Below, piece after piece: positions 62,414-64,000 of a stretch of 64,000 nt of DNA. Location of the stretch: contig NZ_MZNT01000010.1 of assembly GCF_002042965.1 (NCBI RefSeq), forward strand, positions 124,001-188,000, written 5' to 3'. The stretch comes from Paenibacillus sp. 32352 (GTDB taxonomy: Bacteria > Bacillota > Bacilli > Paenibacillales > NBRC-103111). Position 1 is the stretch's first letter, and each line of letters begins with the position of its first letter. The position numbers were made by a program, and so were the translations under genes. The notes below the pieces were generated by a model that was not told where the DNA came from, made no database searches, and saw only the letters and a list, made by a program, of their open reading frames with translations.

Positions 62414-64000
62414 TTATTCAAATTTTCCGTAAAACGCCTTGCGGTACAGCTCCGCTAGCTCGGTGACGAGCGGCATTCGCGGGTTCGCGGTCGTGCATTG
62501 ATCCTCGAAGGCGCGATCGGCCAGCTCGTCGGCCTTGGCCTCAAATACTTGCGGATCGATGCCGAGCTCCGAGAAGGAGGCCGGGATGCCGAGTGCCTTA
62601 TTGAGCTTGCGGATCGCCTCAATTAAGCTGTTCACACCCTCTTCCGTCGTACGGGCAGGCAAACCCAGAATGCGGGCGATTTCGGCGTAGCGCTGATCGG
62701 CTACAAAGTGACCGTATTTCGGGAACGATGCGTATTTCGTCGGCTTCTGCGCGTTATAACGGATAACATGAGGCATTAGAATCGCATTCGTCCTCCCGTG
62801 CGCCGTGTGGAACTCTCCGCCCCATTTGTGGGCAAGACTGTGGTTAATGCCCAGGAAGGCATTGGCAAAGGCCATCCCCGCAATCGTCGAAGCATTGTGC
62901 ATCTTTTCCCTGGCCAGCGGGTCTGCCGTAGCGAACGAAGGCTCCAGGTATTGGAACACGAGCTGGATCGCTTTGATAGCAAGGCCGTCGGTATAATCGT
63001 TAGCCATGACGGACACGTAAGCTTCAATCGCATGGGTGAGCACATCCATGCCTGTATCGGCTACCGCTGTTTTCGGCAGGCTGTATACATAGTCCGGGTC
63101 GATAATCGCTACATCCGGCGTCAGCTCGTAATCGGCCAGCGGATATTTGGTATGGCCTGCCCGCTTGTCGGTAATGACCGCAAAGGAGGTCACCTCCGAG
63201 CCCGTACCCGAGGTCGTCGGAATTGCGACGAACTTCGCTTTGCGGCCGAGACGCGGATATTTGTATACCCGCTTGCGGATATCCAGGAACTTCTGCTTCA
63301 GCGACTGGAAGCTCGTATCCGGATATTCATAGAACAGCCACATTGCCTTTGCCGCATCCATCGGGGAACCGCCGCCAAGGGCAATGACGCAATCCGGCTG
63401 AAACGATTCCATCAGCCTTGTGCCGCGTTCAACCGTATCGACGGACGGGTCAGGCTCCACATCGGCAAAAATCTCAATGGAGACGGGCGATTTCCGCTTG
63501 CGCAAATAATATTCGACACGCTCGACGTATCCGAGCTTCACCATCATGGGGTCAGTCACAATCAGAATGCGCGAGATATCCGGCATTTTCTCCAAATACT
63601 GCGTTGCGCCCTTCTCGAAATAAACCTTCGGCGGGATTTTGAACCACTGCATATTGACCGTACGGTGCGCCACCCGCTTAATGTTGAGCAAATTGACCGC
63701 GGTGACGTTCGCTGTCGTCGAATTACGGCCGTAGGAGCCGCAACCGAGCGTAAGGGACGGCAGGTTCGTGTTGTAGATATCTCCAATCGCGCCGTGCGTC
63801 GAAGGCGCATTGACAATGATGCGTCCGGTTTGCAGCGCTGCGGAGAATTCCGCAATCACCGACTCGTCATTGGAATGAATGACGGAGGAGTGCCCCATAC
63901 CGCCGTAGGCGATCACTTCGGCGGCCCGGGCGATGCCCTGAGCGGCGTTCTTTACCTTGTAGCATGCCAGAACCGGGCTCAGCTTCTCGGCGGATAGCGG
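62414..64000 (-). CDS. adhE: Bifunctional acetaldehyde-CoA/alcohol dehydrogenase AdhE (C-terminal part)
   Basis: The frame is open to the window edge, so the N-terminus is missing; 528 residues are visible. They cover the end of the aldehyde dehydrogenase half (APSTHGAIGDIYN, LGCGSYGRNS) and the whole iron-dependent alcohol dehydrogenase half (ALGGGSPMDAAKAMW, IPTTSGTGSEVTSF, and the metal His residues in NHSLAHKWGGEFHTAHGR). AdhE reduces acetyl-CoA to ethanol and reoxidises NADH. It sits 58 bp upstream of pflB and is probably in the same operon. Confidence 0.96.
   Translation of the reverse strand, partial: PLSAEKLSPVLACYKVKNAAQGIARAAEVIAYGGMGHSSVIHSNDESVIAEFSAALQTGRIIVNAPSTHGAIGDIYNTNLPSLTLGCGSYGRNSTTANVTAVNLLNIKRVAHRTVNMQWFKIPPKVYFEKGATQYLEKMPDISRILIVTDPMMVKLGYVERVEYYLRKRKSPVSIEIFADVEPDPSVDTVERGTRLMESFQPDCVIALGGGSPMDAAKAMWLFYEYPDTSFQSLKQKFLDIRKRVYKYPRLGRKAKFVAIPTTSGTGSEVTSFAVITDKRAGHTKYPLADYELTPDVAIIDPDYVYSLPKTAVADTGMDVLTHAIEAYVSVMANDYTDGLAIKAIQLVFQYLEPSFATADPLAREKMHNASTIAGMAFANAFLGINHSLAHKWGGEFHTAHGRTNAILMPHVIRYNAQKPTKYASFPKYGHFVADQRYAEIARILGLPARTTEEGVNSLIEAIRKLNKALGIPASFSELGIDPQVFEAKADELADRAFEDQCTTANPRMPLVTELAELYRKAFYGKFE

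Noticed and set aside
62798..63997. 399-codon plus-strand open frame
   Set aside because: It is antisense to adhE, with no family resemblance; a shadow of the real gene.

Overview
The window looks like a chromosomal segment of a spore-forming Bacillota bacterium, most probably Paenibacillus or a close relative. The support is an alpha/beta-type small acid-soluble spore protein, the sporulation proteins YlbJ and YunB, strong GGAGG ribosome sites with many TTG/GTG starts, large YesS-like AraC regulators paired with lipoprotein sugar-binding proteins, and plant cell-wall polysaccharide enzymes. I saw no rRNA, tRNA, CRISPR array, phage module or intact transposase.

Layout. 1-1.2 kb: end of a two-gene permease operon (YcgR/YcgQ type). 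1.7-13.5 kb: accessory sugar genes (aldose epimerase, solute-binding lipoproteins, AraC regulators, a PL11 rhamnogalacturonan lyase), a serine hydrolase, an Lrp regulator and an MFS exporter. 13.5-34.5 kb: mostly housekeeping and sporulation genes (SASP, MCP, PepF, YycC, diguanylate cyclase, DUF2225, truncated haemoglobin, YlbJ, alpha-glucan phosphorylase, PilZ, NAD kinase, YutD, LipA, LarB/LarC, M23 peptidase, YunB). 34.8-38.4 kb: a pectin-type operon (PL2 lyase, TIM-barrel isomerase, esterase). 39.2-41.4 kb: a homospermidine synthase-like plus spermidine synthase-like pair. 41.5-53 kb: three orphan solute-binding lipoproteins, two YesS-like regulators and a GH42 beta-galactosidase. 53.2-59 kb: mixed accessory genes, including a leucine-rich-repeat protein, an SDR/AraC divergon, a frameshifted DUF3953 gene and a secreted repeat protein. 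59.2-64 kb: anaerobic fermentation cluster adhE-pflB-pflA, with adhE cut by the window edge.

How it works together. The accessory parts look like a plant-polysaccharide scavenging programme. Secreted PL11 cuts rhamnogalacturonan, lipoproteins capture oligosaccharides, and PL2, GH42, the epimerase and the esterase process them inside. Membrane-spanning AraC regulators probably sense the sugars. The pfl/adhE cluster would dispose of the resulting pyruvate without oxygen.

The most unusual things seen are: (1) larC split into two genes facing each other on opposite strands, with a 13-residue periodic His-rich nickel-type tail on LarC1; (2) tandem hairpin arrays of one shared design in the leaders of ylbJ and nadK, each ending exactly at the ribosome site; (3) a roughly 207-bp palindromic element present three times next to transcription-terminator hairpins, one copy flanked by an exact 21-bp duplication of the terminator stem-loop; (4) the homospermidine synthase-like/spermidine synthase-like gene pair. 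All identifications are by reading the sequence and from memory of families; no database search was run.
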